Shown here in pieces: positions 47,293 to 59,820 of a DNA stretch of 64,000 nt. A program made the translations under genes and the position numbers. Source of the stretch: Capitulum mitella (lineage: Eukaryota; Arthropoda; Thecostraca; Pollicipedomorpha; Pollicipedidae); contig CP099849.1 of assembly GCA_030062745.1 (NCBI GenBank), positions 24,788,144-24,852,143 of the forward strand, given 5' to 3'. Under the pieces are notes generated by a model that saw only the letters and a program-made list of their open reading frames with translations, was not told the origin of the DNA and ran no database searches. How positions within the stretch are numbered: the first letter of the stretch is position 1; each line of letters begins with the position of its first letter.

Positions 47293-48800
47293 TTTACTCC
47301 TGCAGGGCAGCGTAAACCCCGGTGGGATACTTAGCGGGGTGCAGTGCCGCATCTTCTGCGCGCGCAGACGCGGACAGAACGCCATTTTCGTGCAGTGAGT
47401 GGACTGGAATGTTAGCAGTGCATCCTGAGGATTATTTTTGATGGAGGTGAGGTTTTTGGGCTCAGCTGTATGTGTGTGATTATTTTGTGAGTGCTCTTTT
47501 GCGTTGGGTGAACTTACGCATTTTGCTAGATAAGAAATATAACATAACATACGTCTCGAGATCCCAAACTTGCAAGTTGGCAAGAGAGCGACCGGGTAGA
47601 TGTTTCAGGCAGTCGCAACCCAGCTCCAGACGGTAAAGTAAACCCTTTCATTTGGCGACAGCTTGCACGAACATGAACTGGCATTAAAGTAAATTGATTT
47701 TTACTGGTTTGATTATTGTGATGCGGTCACGTGCAGTAATTAGTTTTGTTGTAGCATACCAACATACGTGGCCTCTTTTTGACAATGCAAGTAAGTAGGT
47801 ATGTACGTATGTGTGTGAGCCTAGAAGTGTGCTGTTCGTGACTAGAACAGGAACAAAGTAATGCTACTGATGAATGATGTGCCGTATGCCATATGATGCT
47901 GAAGGGTACACTAGGTTCAATACCGCTCTACGCACAGGTGTGCGTTTTACCGTATACCATATACGTTGGCCCACAAAGCCAGTAAAAAAAAAAAAATCCG
48001 CTTTGCAGGCGTTTCCAGCCTGACTCCTGTGGCCTCCAGGTCTCCGGCCTAAAAAATGGCAATCTTTGTTTGACAAAAGGTAGGGTAAAACGGGATGAGG
48101 AAGACACCTGATCCTAACAGTAAAACGACACTATCTACATTTTAATGTCCCTGAAGGCAGCAATATGCTGTTCAAAACGCTGGACGATGTTGCTGCAATG
48201 TGGTCTTGTCTGGTGTAAAGATATGCGCTATTTTTACTTTAAGCGTATGCTGATGCAACATCGTCATTCTGTTTTTGACGAACTGATCTCTAAAAAAAAA
48301 AATGACAAGATTTTGCGTGGAATTTTTTTGTAAGTTGACCATGCATTTATTGACCTTTTTGCGTTAATTTAACCTGCACCACGGCTGTGTATGTGTTCTT
48401 CCCGACTTATCTCGGTTTTGGTTGATATTGTTCGGGGTACGGCACCCGTTTTACACGGTGTAAAAGGCCCATGGCACATACCAAACACTAATCAAAATTA
48501 TTCATTGCACGTAAACGCCATCATGCGATGGTTAGCTTGACTGGGAATCCTCTAGAAACATGAAGACCTCATTTCCGCTGGTTTCTGAGGCACAACAGAC
48601 AGGCAAAGAGCCGACATAGTGGTGTTGCAAGCTGGTTAACCTTCGGCAGTCCGGGGGTTCATGGGCTTAATGTGACCTAGTGATGTCAAAGGTCATGTCT
48701 GGATTATCGAGAAAAATGATGTATGAAAACTAGAACATTTCTGCATCCCGCTGCGTTAATCTTACTCGTCTGTGACAATTTATCACCAAGTAATGGGCAC
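47293..48800. other. No gene seen
   Basis: Short frames on both strands without recognisable domains; two A-runs near 47984 and 48291. Confidence 0.5.
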
Positions 48801-48812
48801 TCGAATCCTGCC

Positions 48813-50770
48813 AAGGGCGAATCCAGGATTTCGTCAGGGGGACAGTTGTCAGCTTCCGGCTTTCCTTTCTCCTTTCCATCAGGCCCATCCCCTGCTCGGG
48901 TCCAACCTAAAATATTTCAAGTAATTTTGTGTTTTTTATCATATAAAGTAACCAAAAAATTCGAGCGAGTCACCTCATTTATGAAAAATTTACGTGATGT
49001 TCCACTCAAATTGGCCGGAATATGACAACAACGGCGGGATTTCGGGCGGTCGCGTCCCTTTCGCTGTTTAAAATGTGGTGTCTATGTCTGCCTCAGGAGC
49101 CCCTCTGCCCCTTAGTAAATTCTGGAGGCTTTTTTGTTAACTTTTTGGTGTCGGCCGCCTGCCGTGTCACGGCCCTCTAGTGGTCTCAGGTTCCTTTTAC
49201 AATTTCACGTGTCCCTCGGGACGCCGCGGGCGTTTCTGGCAATGCTTTGGCAGTTTCAGGGACGCCTCGGGCAGTGCCATGAACCCATCTGGCAGTTTCA
49301 AGGGCACTTAAGTCATCTCGGGTTTCCTCCTGTCGTCCCTGTGATTTTTGCCGTCTAAGAAGCTCCTCAGGATCCTCTATAAATCTTTCTCTCTCTCTTC
49401 CGTGACAGAGGCGCATCTGACAATGCTCTAGGTCCTTTGGCCGTTTCAGGAGCTGTCTGGTCGTCTCAAGACTTGGTATTTTCAGGGCCCCTCTGGTCGT
49501 GCCAGGGGCCCCTGTCGCTAGAGACTGCTTGTAAGCAGTCTCAAAGGCCCTCTGCAGCAGTCTCAGCGGACCCTCTGTTGTCCTAGGTATTCCTCTTGTC
49601 GTCTCTGGGGAATATTCTTGCCATCTTGGGGACCCTCTGGCAGTCGCGAAAGACCTTTTTGCGATTTCAGGTCCCCTGTGCAGTGTTATGGGCCTTCTGA
49701 ACGTCTCCGGTAGTCTCCATAGCTGTATCAGGGGTCTTCCTCTGTTGCATGAGGTATATCTAGCAGTCTTAGGGCCCCTCTAACCGTATCAGGGGCCTTT
49801 GTTGGCGCTGTAGGAACCTCACTGGCAGTCTCAGGGGGACCTTTTCCTTGACAGGAGCCCACTCTACAGACTCGGGGACTCTCTGGCCGTCCAGGGCACC
49901 AATACCGTCGCAGAAATCTTCTTATCGTCTTTGTCTCACGAGGGGCCCTCCGACATTTTTGGCGGTCTCATGGGACATCTGCCGTGTAGGGGCCCACGTT
50001 GTCGTCGCAGGACCCGCCTAAGTTTACTGAGGCTCCCTGACTGCAATGAGAACCCCTCAGGTTTTCAGAAAGACCAATGTAGCCCATTCGGGGCCACTCT
50101 CGAGGTTGAGAAAGTCTCTGATGAATTGTTGTTCAGGTGGTCTCTCTGGCTGACCAGGATCTCCTTATGCCGTGCTAGGCACCCTCTTAGGTTCTTTCCG
50201 TCTCAGGGGTCTTTCTGGCACTTAAAGCGGTCTCATGGACCTTCTGCCGTGTTTGGGCCGTTGTCACCCTTAGAGAGTTTTAGAGGCCTTTCTTTCCATC
50301 ATAGGGGCCATCTTGCCGTCTCGGGGTCTCATTACCCTTTTCGGAGGCCCTTTGACTGCATCAGAAACCTTCAGCTTTTCACACCGGTCCTTGAAACGCA
50401 TTCAGGACCCTATGACATTCCAGCGCCCCCTATGCTGCCCTATGAAGTCAATCCTCATCTTCGCCGTCTCAAGGGCCCTGTAACTCTTCTGGCAGTCTCA
50501 GGGGAGGAGCCCTCTGGGAATTTCAGGGGCCCTTCCATGCGTCTCAGGGGTCACCTTACCCTCCCAGAGGCCTCCTGACTGCACCAAGAACCCGTCACGT
50601 TTTCACAGAGACCCCGTGATGCTCATACGGGACCCCTTTTGAGTCTAAGAGGGGCCTTTCGAGGCCGGCCCAAGGGGGGCCTCAAGGGGCCCCTCTCGTG
50701 GGGCCCCTTCCTAGGCCTCCGGGGGGGAGGCGATCGCCCCATCGCCCCCTTGGATCCACGCCTAAATTCC
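48813..50770. repeat. Degenerate minisatellite, possibly inside an inverted-repeat element
   Basis: From about 49100 to 50700 the sequence is built of diverged roughly 30-base units around TCAGGGGCCCTCTGGC and GTCTC. A larger segment beginning GACTGCA recurs near 50040, 50351 and 50577. The flanks GGCGAATCCAGG (about 48817) and the complement of TTGGATCCACGCC (about 50751) could be inverted ends. A 215-codon frame at 49931-50578 is a by-product. Confidence 0.6.
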
Positions 50771-51169
50771 GCTAGTCTGTAGCAATACGTGACCTTTCAT
50801 GGCCTGTAACATCGACCTCATAGGTCATCCAAGGCTAAGAACTGTTGGCTGTCCATTGCTCCGTAGGTATTACCACCAAATTTCATCAAAATCGGAAGGC
50901 TCGAGGCAATTTTGGTGCGATTTGACGTGGATTGACCCTTGTCGCAGTCCCCGCCCAAAAATGCTAACCGGTGATTTGACCTAGGATGACCTCTGGTGAC
51001 CTCAATATTAACTTGATTGAGTTAAATATGGTTGCTTTCTTCTCGTTGGGGCAAGGGATTTCCGACGGTGTTTTGGCTTTTTTCGTGGGACTTATATGTT
51101 TCGAGATGCTGGGGGTTCTAATGACCTCGGGCCCGGCGAAGGTGGGTCCTGAGACCGGCCCGGAGAAGT
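50771..51169. other. No gene seen
   Basis: Contains TGACCTCTGGTGACCTC-type half-sites like those of the TTAA elements; may be another diverged element. Confidence 0.4.
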
Positions 51170-52440
51170 TTAACCCTATTCCGTGCTGGGGTGGGGGGGG
51201 GGGGGGGAGATTCTGCCCCTTCCGGCTTTCTTGCTCTCCATTCTCGGGATTTTGGGAGCTGCTCCACGAAACTTAGCGACTTTTCCTAAATATGCTTTTT
51301 CGCATATTGTGACACAATGTCAAGAATTTACCTCCTCCAGACGCGGTTGCAGGACATCTTTCAGGGAGGCATGTTTGAGGAATATCGCGCTTTCTGGAGA
51401 TTGCGCACTTCGACGTGGTGAGGTACTATCCCCATGTCGTTTATAGTGCCGCGGATAGTTCAAATGATCGAAATGTTTGTAATGTGAACATATTGACTAT
51501 GTAAAAGAATTTTAATCAGTGGCGGATTTAGGGCATGTAAAAAGGGAGCAGTTATATTTTCTTATTCCTAAGAATGCATGACTTACTGTATGAATGAAAC
51601 AAAGCGAACGTATACTATAGACACCTTTAACCTGATTTACGCATATAATTCACCTTATATATGCTGCCAGGGGCGTCTCCAGGCATTGGTTTTAGTGTTT
51701 ACATCAGTGGGCTGAACATACATCCGGATCTGTGTGATTGGTTTTGTTAGTTCCACGTTTATTCAGATCAAATGCCATATATTTCCGTGAAAACAGAAAT
51801 TGAACGCGGATCCAGGGCAAAGTAAAAGAGGGTGTTTTGTTTCTTCTTATTCCTGAGAAACTACGACTCATTCTACTATGAAAATATGCCCCACTTTTTC
51901 TGGTAACTGGATATGCCTATTTGCGTTTGTTGCATGTATGTAATATGGCATGTGACACATATGAAAATATTTTCCGAACACAGGTAAGCTCACCAGACTC
52001 AAGATATGTTGTAGAATGAATCAGCATTTCCTAAAAACGTTTGTCTGTATACGATTACAAATTTTGAAAATGGACCCTTTTTTAACGTATGAGAGATGTG
52101 ATAGGTACATCACATGTTATATATGTGATATATATCTATCTATCAGCATCTATCAGTTGTTGATATGATGACATAAATCAGAACAAAATCGGCGATAAAG
52201 TGCGGTCGGAGCTCGTATATATAAACCCCTATTTATACCCCTTTTCATCCTCTATCCCCTTTTCAAAATTTTCAACATTCCTTTCCTTAGGAATCTAGAT
52301 CTCGCTATAGGCACGGGATGTCATTTTCCGCAAGGAAATCGAAGCAATAGTTTTCTAGACTGCAGGGAGGGAGGGGCAGAATTATCTTTCTCCCCATCAC
52401 GGTACTTTACGTAGTGGGCAGGAGCGCGGAATAGAGTTAA
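51170..52440. mobile_element. TTAA element D, diverged relative of family A
   Basis: Left TTAACCCTATTCCGTGCT and right complement TTAACTCTATTCCGCGCT form inverted termini flanked by TTAA; 1271 bases. The first 250 bases resemble family A (GCTCCACGAAACTTAGCGAC). No transposase. Confidence 0.75.
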
Positions 52441-52652
52441 AAAAGAAGAAAAAACACCAGAGCGGGAACGGATCTCGGTCACCGCTAGGGCGGGAGGGAC
52501 ATTCTTGAGTGACAGACACCAAACAAGCCAACCGAAAACATCCAGCTGGCGAAAAAATGCTTAAAGGATAAACGGTGTTTTACCCTGAGGTAGGCACTAA
52601 ACACCTTTTGGCAGCTGTTCGCGCAAACACTGTTTTGACGTATTTCGAAGCC

Positions 52653-53868
52653 TTAACCCTATTCCCGGCAGGGGGGGCTAAATCCGCCCCCCCCTCGGGT
52701 TTTCTGCTTGCCAATTCCAGGCTTTTTGATGCAGCTTCACGAACCTTGGTCACTTTTCCTAACTATTCTTTCTACGCCCTGTGACAAAATTTCACAATTC
52801 TACTTTGCTCAGGAGCGGAGCCAGGCAACGTTTTTGGGAGGCACCTCAGGTCATTTTTGGCCATGTTGAGGGTAAAAGAAAAATGTCTGCCAAAAACAGA
52901 GTTTTAAAGCTAGAACTCAAAATTTTATATGGATGTATAGCTAAATAGTTGGGCAATGTGCACACAAAATTTTGTTTGTCTGAAGACACTTTACAAGGTC
53001 AGGTCAGGGTCAAAAGTCAAAATTTGTGTTTCGCAATAATTTCGGCGCCGTTTTTTTCAATTGCCAAACCCGGAATATATATGATGTAGAAGAGTGCCTT
53101 CTACTTGTGTGCCAAGTTTCAGCTTGATATCAGGTCGGGTCACGGAGCTATGACCTAAAATGTCAGTGCGCGTACACTATATTGCAATAGCCAAAAAATG
53201 AAATTTTTAAACAGAGTGAATTCCGATGATTGAAAACGTTTATAGATAATATCAAATGCACAAGAGATCATTCCAGGTAACCCCAAGGTCACTGGAGGTC
53301 ATTTAAGGTCAAAGGTCACAAGTTGATCTGAGAAACGTGTGACCATGACAGTTCCCCCTTTTTCATGTCCCTGGCACCGCCTATGCTAACATTATACAAA
53401 CTCTGTAATGCGATTTGTACTTCTTTAGCATAGCATGACTAGCAGAAGCCAAAAAAGCGTTTTTACCTTTTTTGTTCATTCATTTGTTAAAAAACTAATT
53501 CTCCTATTTTTGAAACCCTGTGAACGCCCATGAATTTTCTCAAAATTTCAGATTTGTGGACCCATGGTAAAAGCCCTATCCATAATCTCTCGATTCATGC
53601 CAGTTTCATTGAAATCGGTCAATAAACAATGGAGTTATAAGAAGTCCAAAAGTACCCCCATTTTGACATTTTTACCCCCCTGTATCCACAAATTTAAAAT
53701 TTTGGAAATTTCTTTTTATAAAAATGTAGTTCACATCACGGCAAATCGATTGCCGTTTGTTGCGATGAAATCGGACAAGTAGTTCTTGAGATCTCGAGGG
53801 GGGGGGGCCGAATCCGCCCCCCTGCCGGGAATCGACCATACCGTCTAGCCCTCCGGGAATAGGGTTGA
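52653..53868 (-). mobile_element. TTAA element family A, copy B
   Basis: Same family as copy A in inverse orientation; 1216 bases. The left flank is TTAA, the right flank is mutated to TTGA. The DR1 motif AGGTCAAAGGTCA is at 53306-53318. Confidence 0.9.
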
Positions 53869-56059
53869 AAAGATTCAAGCTCACTCACATAGGTAAAGAA
53901 ATGATGGTCGTTCATATAAGCGCAAGACTCGCTCAGCGACGAGCTAGAGGGACAACCATCGGAAGTTTCCTGGTGCGTTTTACCTCAATTTACCCAACCT
54001 ACACATAGTTGGAGTTCTTGAATATTCAGTTCCATGAATTTCAAGAAATGGGAGCAGTTATGTTTATCTACTTTGCCGGACCGAAGGTGCTCCCAAATTC
54101 GTTAAAACTTTAGCAAATATCACCTGCCTACCTCAGCAGCATAGCCTACGTAAGAGCTAAAAACTATTAGCCAAACACTAAATCCCAATTCAAAACCAAT
54201 TTCCCAGCCTCAAAATAAATCCTTCCTGCAAACAGACAGCGCAACCTCAGTTTTTTTCCTCACTGCATGGCGCCTCCGGAAACTGGGAACAATTGGGAAG
54301 TTTTGGAACGCAAAAGATGTGTAAATTTCATGTCCCAAACCATGACGTTCAATTTTTAGTGGCTCATTTCAATGGTGTCTGGGTCATCTCAGGGCCCATT
54401 AACAGCAACGAGCCTCTTGACCATTGTCAGAAACATTGACTGTCCTGGAGACCCATTCACCATCTCAGGGACTTACCGACAGGCCCAAAATCCCAGCCGA
54501 CCGCACCCAGAGCCTCCTGTTTATTCAGGTGCCCCACCCCACCTGGTCTGGAACTGGACTGCTTAGTAAATCTGTTTTCATTACCAATGTGCTGCAGCTC
54601 TTAACCGAAAACTTTCGCCTTACATTGTACATTAAACATGATATACTTTTGGGCTGTGCGAATGCCGTAAGGAGGGGGAAGGGGCTCGTCAGTTCCCATG
54701 CAATGAGATTAGGACCAATGCTGATACCTGCACAGATAAGAGCATGCGTAGGAGAATCCGGATGGGATTCAAGATGAAAGATTTTCCTTAAATTCTGGGT
54801 CGACTTTGTGGAATCCTATGGATTAGAGATGAAAGAAATCCGTGCCGGCGCACCGTCAGCCGGAAAAACCTACCACCAGGCTGGCTGGTATGTGGTCTGA
54901 CAATGCCCGTGCATTGCCGGTGTCAGGAAATTCTGGCCAACATTGAGTACATTGAAAGCCGGAAGCAGCACCGCTACCATCCGAACGTTGTCGGTTCCAT
55001 GCCGGTGCACCATGCTTCTTGGGTGGTGTGGTATAGGACCGGCAGCAGGTTTTTCGAGATTTTTGTGCACCTCTGCTAGGGATGTTCGGAATAGAGGTGC
55101 ATGTTTTTTATAAAAAAGAAAGTAATAATAATAATAATCCGGCACATGGCCCGCCCGTCCCGACCAAACATTGGCTGAGTGAGCAAAAGCCCAGCATATT
55201 ACCCTGTTGATTCAGCAAAATATTTACATTCATGCAGACTGGATTAAAACAACTGAGCCCACAGAAACCCATGATATTTGGTCGGCAGCCCAGTAGGGAG
55301 CCTACCGAGCCGAGTCAAGGTCAATTGTGCGGATTAACTGAGTGGGAACTTGGATCTCTGGTCCAGACCCATTAAAACTCCCCAAATTTAACATTAAACT
55401 TACGATATACACCAGATGTTTAGGACCCAAAAGTGCCCTGGAACTGCCCCCACCTGCCCGAAGTCCGGACACTCAATCAACCCAAACTCTCCCGCCATGC
55501 TCTTCCCGCCCCCGCTGAAGGCGACGTGGAACGCTCGAGTGTCAACTCCTCTGCAAAATATTCATGCCAAAAGCCCAGCAATTGGGTCTGTTAGCAGTAA
55601 TATCAGAATGACGTGACTTTTTAGATGTCTGGTGTGGTCTCCCACCCTAAGGCTGCACAAAACGTCAAAACTATCACCCACAAAATGTAAAACGCCCACA
55701 TTTCCAATTCGGTCAAATTTCACTCTGTCAGTCGAAATGGTACCCATGTTCCGAGCGTCGTAGCGCCTTTAGAAGTGCGAGGAACCGCAGCTCCAACAAA
55801 AATGCACGAAATTCGGTCAGTTTGTACAGGGTCGCAGCCAAACTTTTCTTAAGAGCGTGGGCTGAGTGTGACCTGAAATCATACGAAAACCGCCGCTGCG
55901 AATACGATATGTAATGGTTTCCACAAAAAGAACGCGGGCTAAGGGGAGAGCCGAACCCCGGCCCCCCTGGCTGCGCCGGTAGATTTGTGTATGTGAGAGA
56001 TGGCAAAGATTCGTGCAATACAAAGACAAAGGAAAATTCATCTATACCAATTCGAAAAA
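53869..56059. other. No gene seen
   Basis: Short frames only and no recognised domain. Confidence 0.45.
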
Positions 56060-59000
56060 AGGTGACCTCGTGGCCTAGGTCACTGTGTCATTGTTGCATT
56101 ATTTCCGTTGTTAAATTTGTATTCCGCTGATAACACACTTACTACGTGTCGGGTCTTCTCCTCCCCCCAAAAAATAACATCCAAGGGTACGAATGTCCAA
56201 ATAGCCTTCCTATGGCTTACAACATCACCCCTTTCACTCATTTCGGCATTCGGACATTACCGAAATGTTACGTCAAGCCCTAAAAACACCTCGGGCTATA
56301 GTTCGTGACCAGTGGCTCAGACAGAGCTGATCATGTGTCACTTGGATTCCACATACCAGATAACTTATAGTACCGAAACGTAATGGAATCTTAGCGATGA
56401 TCAATGTATTAGCGCCGTGTGGTAGTTAGTAAGCAAACGTCTCATTTGGGGATAATTTCATGACAAATCATTAAGGTGAAGAAGTTTACACCACTGCAGA
56501 TTTAGTTCAAAATTGCGACATCTGATTTTTTGAGCCCTGATTTCGATTTTGGAATTTACAAAATAGTGAGGTCAAGATGTCATGAGATACAGACCATTGA
56601 AAGTCTGAGGTCAGGGCCGACGACCAGCTACGTATAACACTATATCTCCATGCTAAGGTGAGCAAATCTGCCAACTTGCCTACCAACGTGGGTAACAGAT
56701 CTTGGTTAAAATTATAGCAGGCATGTGACAGAAAATCATTATTTCAGGAAAATATCAACGTCAGACATGCAGTATAAGACGCCACTGTAGAAATGCTGGT
56801 GGCTCCATTCATTGGCTCAGGGAAGAGGCGGTTAATGTTTTATTTCGAGTTGTAGAATGACATTTGGCCAAATTTGAAGTTTTACAGATTCGGGGTTTTA
56901 AGCTTTTGTAGGTGACGGCTTTGACGCCTTTTGCACCTCTGTCTCCATGATCGAAAAGTTTTGAGGACAAAACTATATAACATTAAATATTGTAAAAACT
57001 GAGGAATATTTCCCTAAAATTTGATATTTTCAGGTCACATTTGTCAGTTTGCCCTAATGACCTATTTATGGGGTCAAGGGTTAAACACAAATTGAATATT
57101 TCGATTCCATTTACATTCACGCCCAGCATATGACAATGTTGGCAAAGCACTCAAAAATTCATTTCGTCATGAGAATTCCTTGGGGCCAGTGTGGTTATGT
57201 GTCATCATTCTGAAATACAAGCAATAATGGTACCGTTTGAAAGCATTTGTAACTTAAAATGGATTCGTGGTATTATTTTACGTTTACGCTTTTTAAATAC
57301 CTCTTACTCGTATGCGTACCTGTTGACATCTTAGACCTGCTGTCAGGAATAAGTACCAACATTTTATGTAAATGCCGATATGGAATCATTCTGTGAACCG
57401 GGTAGTGCGATGTCCGAGACTACGTCCGAAATAGCTCTCTAGGGCGATGACTAACGGATGTCCGTCTTTGTTGACCTTGGCCAGTGCAGGGGAAGAGGTT
57501 AGTGCCCCCCCATCGGGTTTCTTTCGGGACCACGGAAACACGGGCGGGATAGCGCACCAAGGCTTCCACTACCGTTGTGCGCATGCGTTGGGTATATATT
57601 GGAACGGATTAAGTCCAGGTCATGTCAGTTCACTGATCAACAGCGTCATTTCTGGACCTCTGCAAGGCCAATTTTGTCCGAAATGTCGGTAGCCACACAA
57701 CTGCGAAAGCAAATGACCCTCAAGAGGCAAGTTGGGGTCAGACTATGAGTAAAAAGACTACGTCTGTGGGTTCTGGTAAGTTTGAGACGTTCTTTAGGTT
57801 ACCCAAGATCAGAGACGTAAGAGAAACCACGATGGCGTTTTCGACCTCGGGTCGACTAGGGTATTTTGAGGCTCTGATTTGGAATTTAGGATTCATTTTA
57901 AACCACTCCAACTAATGCATGTTCATTTAATTGCCACCAGAGGGATTTAGATTCTATGCCATTCCAGGCGGTCACAGGATTTGCCCTGACTTGCCCTGTG
58001 TCAATGAGCGGAAGTAACCGTGAAGGGTACCATGGGCTTTGCAAGGTTTCCATGAAGCTCATTCTTTGCTTGATGATGATGCTGATGATGATGAAGCTCT
58101 CGGGGTTTTCTAACTGCGAAATGTTTTATTCTTTAGCCCTCCAAACAAAAGTTTCGCGATTTTCACCAATTTTGGCTCATTGGCGTTACCTGGGAGGTAA
58201 ACGGTTAACCTAAAATCCCAAAAGTGGATAATTTGGCTCTTTCTCATGACGAGCAACACGACTGCTTTTTTTATTTTGCAGCTCTTGTTCAATTAGGGGC
58301 CAGTCGCCAAGGGGGTTCTTGCACCTCGTCATGCAGCATCGTAGTTGTCGAAATGCCGTACACTAGAGAGAGGTAAAACATATGAAAACATACCGAAAGG
58401 CGAATATTGACGTTATGCATGTACTCCGCGTAAGGAATGCGTTCAGATGATACCTATATTGTCTGTACCATGGAATGGACCGCGGTAAATAAACATACGA
58501 GTCAAACCAGGTTAGGATGGATGACTCCCGTTGCTCCCCTACCCAGCGAATTCCCATTACAGAATGAAGTTTTGCCAATATGTTACCAAAATTGTCACCT
58601 ATTTTCGTGTGAATAAAAAACAACAGGCAAAATGTGCTAATCTTGATCTTAAGAAATAGTTCATGAGGTCAGATTTACAAATTTGACCTGAGGAGGTTAG
58701 ACTCCACGGAATCACATTTTTTTTGTTTTTCTCCCTTTCCAATGATATATAGTTTTGTTTTCATAACATTTTGGATGATGGAGATATATTGGGATAGGCA
58801 GGTGGTCACCCGTCTTGACCTCACATTTTCAGTAAACTGCATCTCGTGACCTTCGAGCTCACGGCTTTATTAGCCCAAGGATCGGAAGAAGGGATCAAAT
58901 TAACCCCATACACCAATTTTGAGCGAAATCTGAGGTGTGTTGATTCGCCTTGGTGATCTGTCCTGAAATTGCCCCTCGATGGCGTCCGGATACGAAACTG

Positions 59001-59175
59001 AGTAAAAACGGCGACATTCTGAGCCATGGGAAGGCCATCTCGGGATTCGTGCCTTGCGATATTATTTGTGTGGAAGAAAGCATGTCAAGCGTATTATCTG
59101 AGGAATAAAAATTTGGAACAGAAATTATGTAAAGGCGACACAGGGGCCTTTAACGAAGACCACGAGGCTACCTTT
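56060..59175. repeat. Diverged inverted repeat, arms about 200 bp
   Basis: 56060-56275 resembles the reverse complement of about 58965-59175 (for example AAAGGTGACCTCGTGG against AAAGGTAGCCTCGTGG). The 2.7 kb between them has no gene I recognise. This may be a large DNA element or two copies of one repeat in opposite orientation. A related stretch (CTAAAAAC(A/T)CCTCGGG ... CGTGACCAGT) occurs at about 56281 and 59312 in direct orientation. Confidence 0.55.
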
Positions 59176-59820
59176 TCCAGAATAAACTAAGGATATTTTT
59201 TTGTATTTTTATTGCACTGGCGTTTCTGATCGCGGAAATATATAAGTTGATAACATTTTCTTTTCTTTTAGTGCTACTACGCTCAGAACACACCAATCTT
59301 GCACCGAGGTCTAAAAACTCCTCGGGGCATGTCTCGTGACCAGTAGGTAAGAGAGAGAGAGCTGATATTGTGCTCGGGGTGGATTGCTAGCACCATTTGA
59401 CCCCTAGCACCAAGTTCCAGAGAATGAGACATGGGAGAAGTCGTGACAGTCGTAAGAGAGTCGTGCTGAGCTGGGTGGGAGACATTTACAAGCAATACGA
59501 GCCGAAGTTTTGTCATCGTGGTCGTACAGTGTACCGGCACACTGACAAAAAACCCGCTACAGTCGATCTGTTGGCCCTATTGAGCCATTCGCCGAAATTT
59601 TTGCTCACAGGCGTCTGCCATTGTCATAATAAGCATTCCGCTGAATTTTATGCCCCCTGCCCCCGCCTCACGCACTCTCAGAGAGAGCTACCTGTTTCTG
59701 TTTTGCCAGTTGGCCTCACTCGTGAATTTTGCACACCCACTTGAATTTGGAATCTGTTACTTGTTCTGTCATCAAAAACGTTCAATGGCGGCCTGAGGCC
59801 ACTGGATTTACAATGACGAC
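59176..59820. other. No gene seen
   Basis: A 115-codon plus-strand frame (59397-59744) has no recognised domain. Confidence 0.4.

Noticed and set aside
49931-50578. 215-codon plus-strand open frame
   Set aside because: It runs through the degenerate minisatellite, and its repeated amino-acid phrases simply mirror the DNA repeats.
59397-59744. 115-codon plus-strand frame
   Set aside because: No domain, no promoter, no duplicate to test conservation and no splice context.
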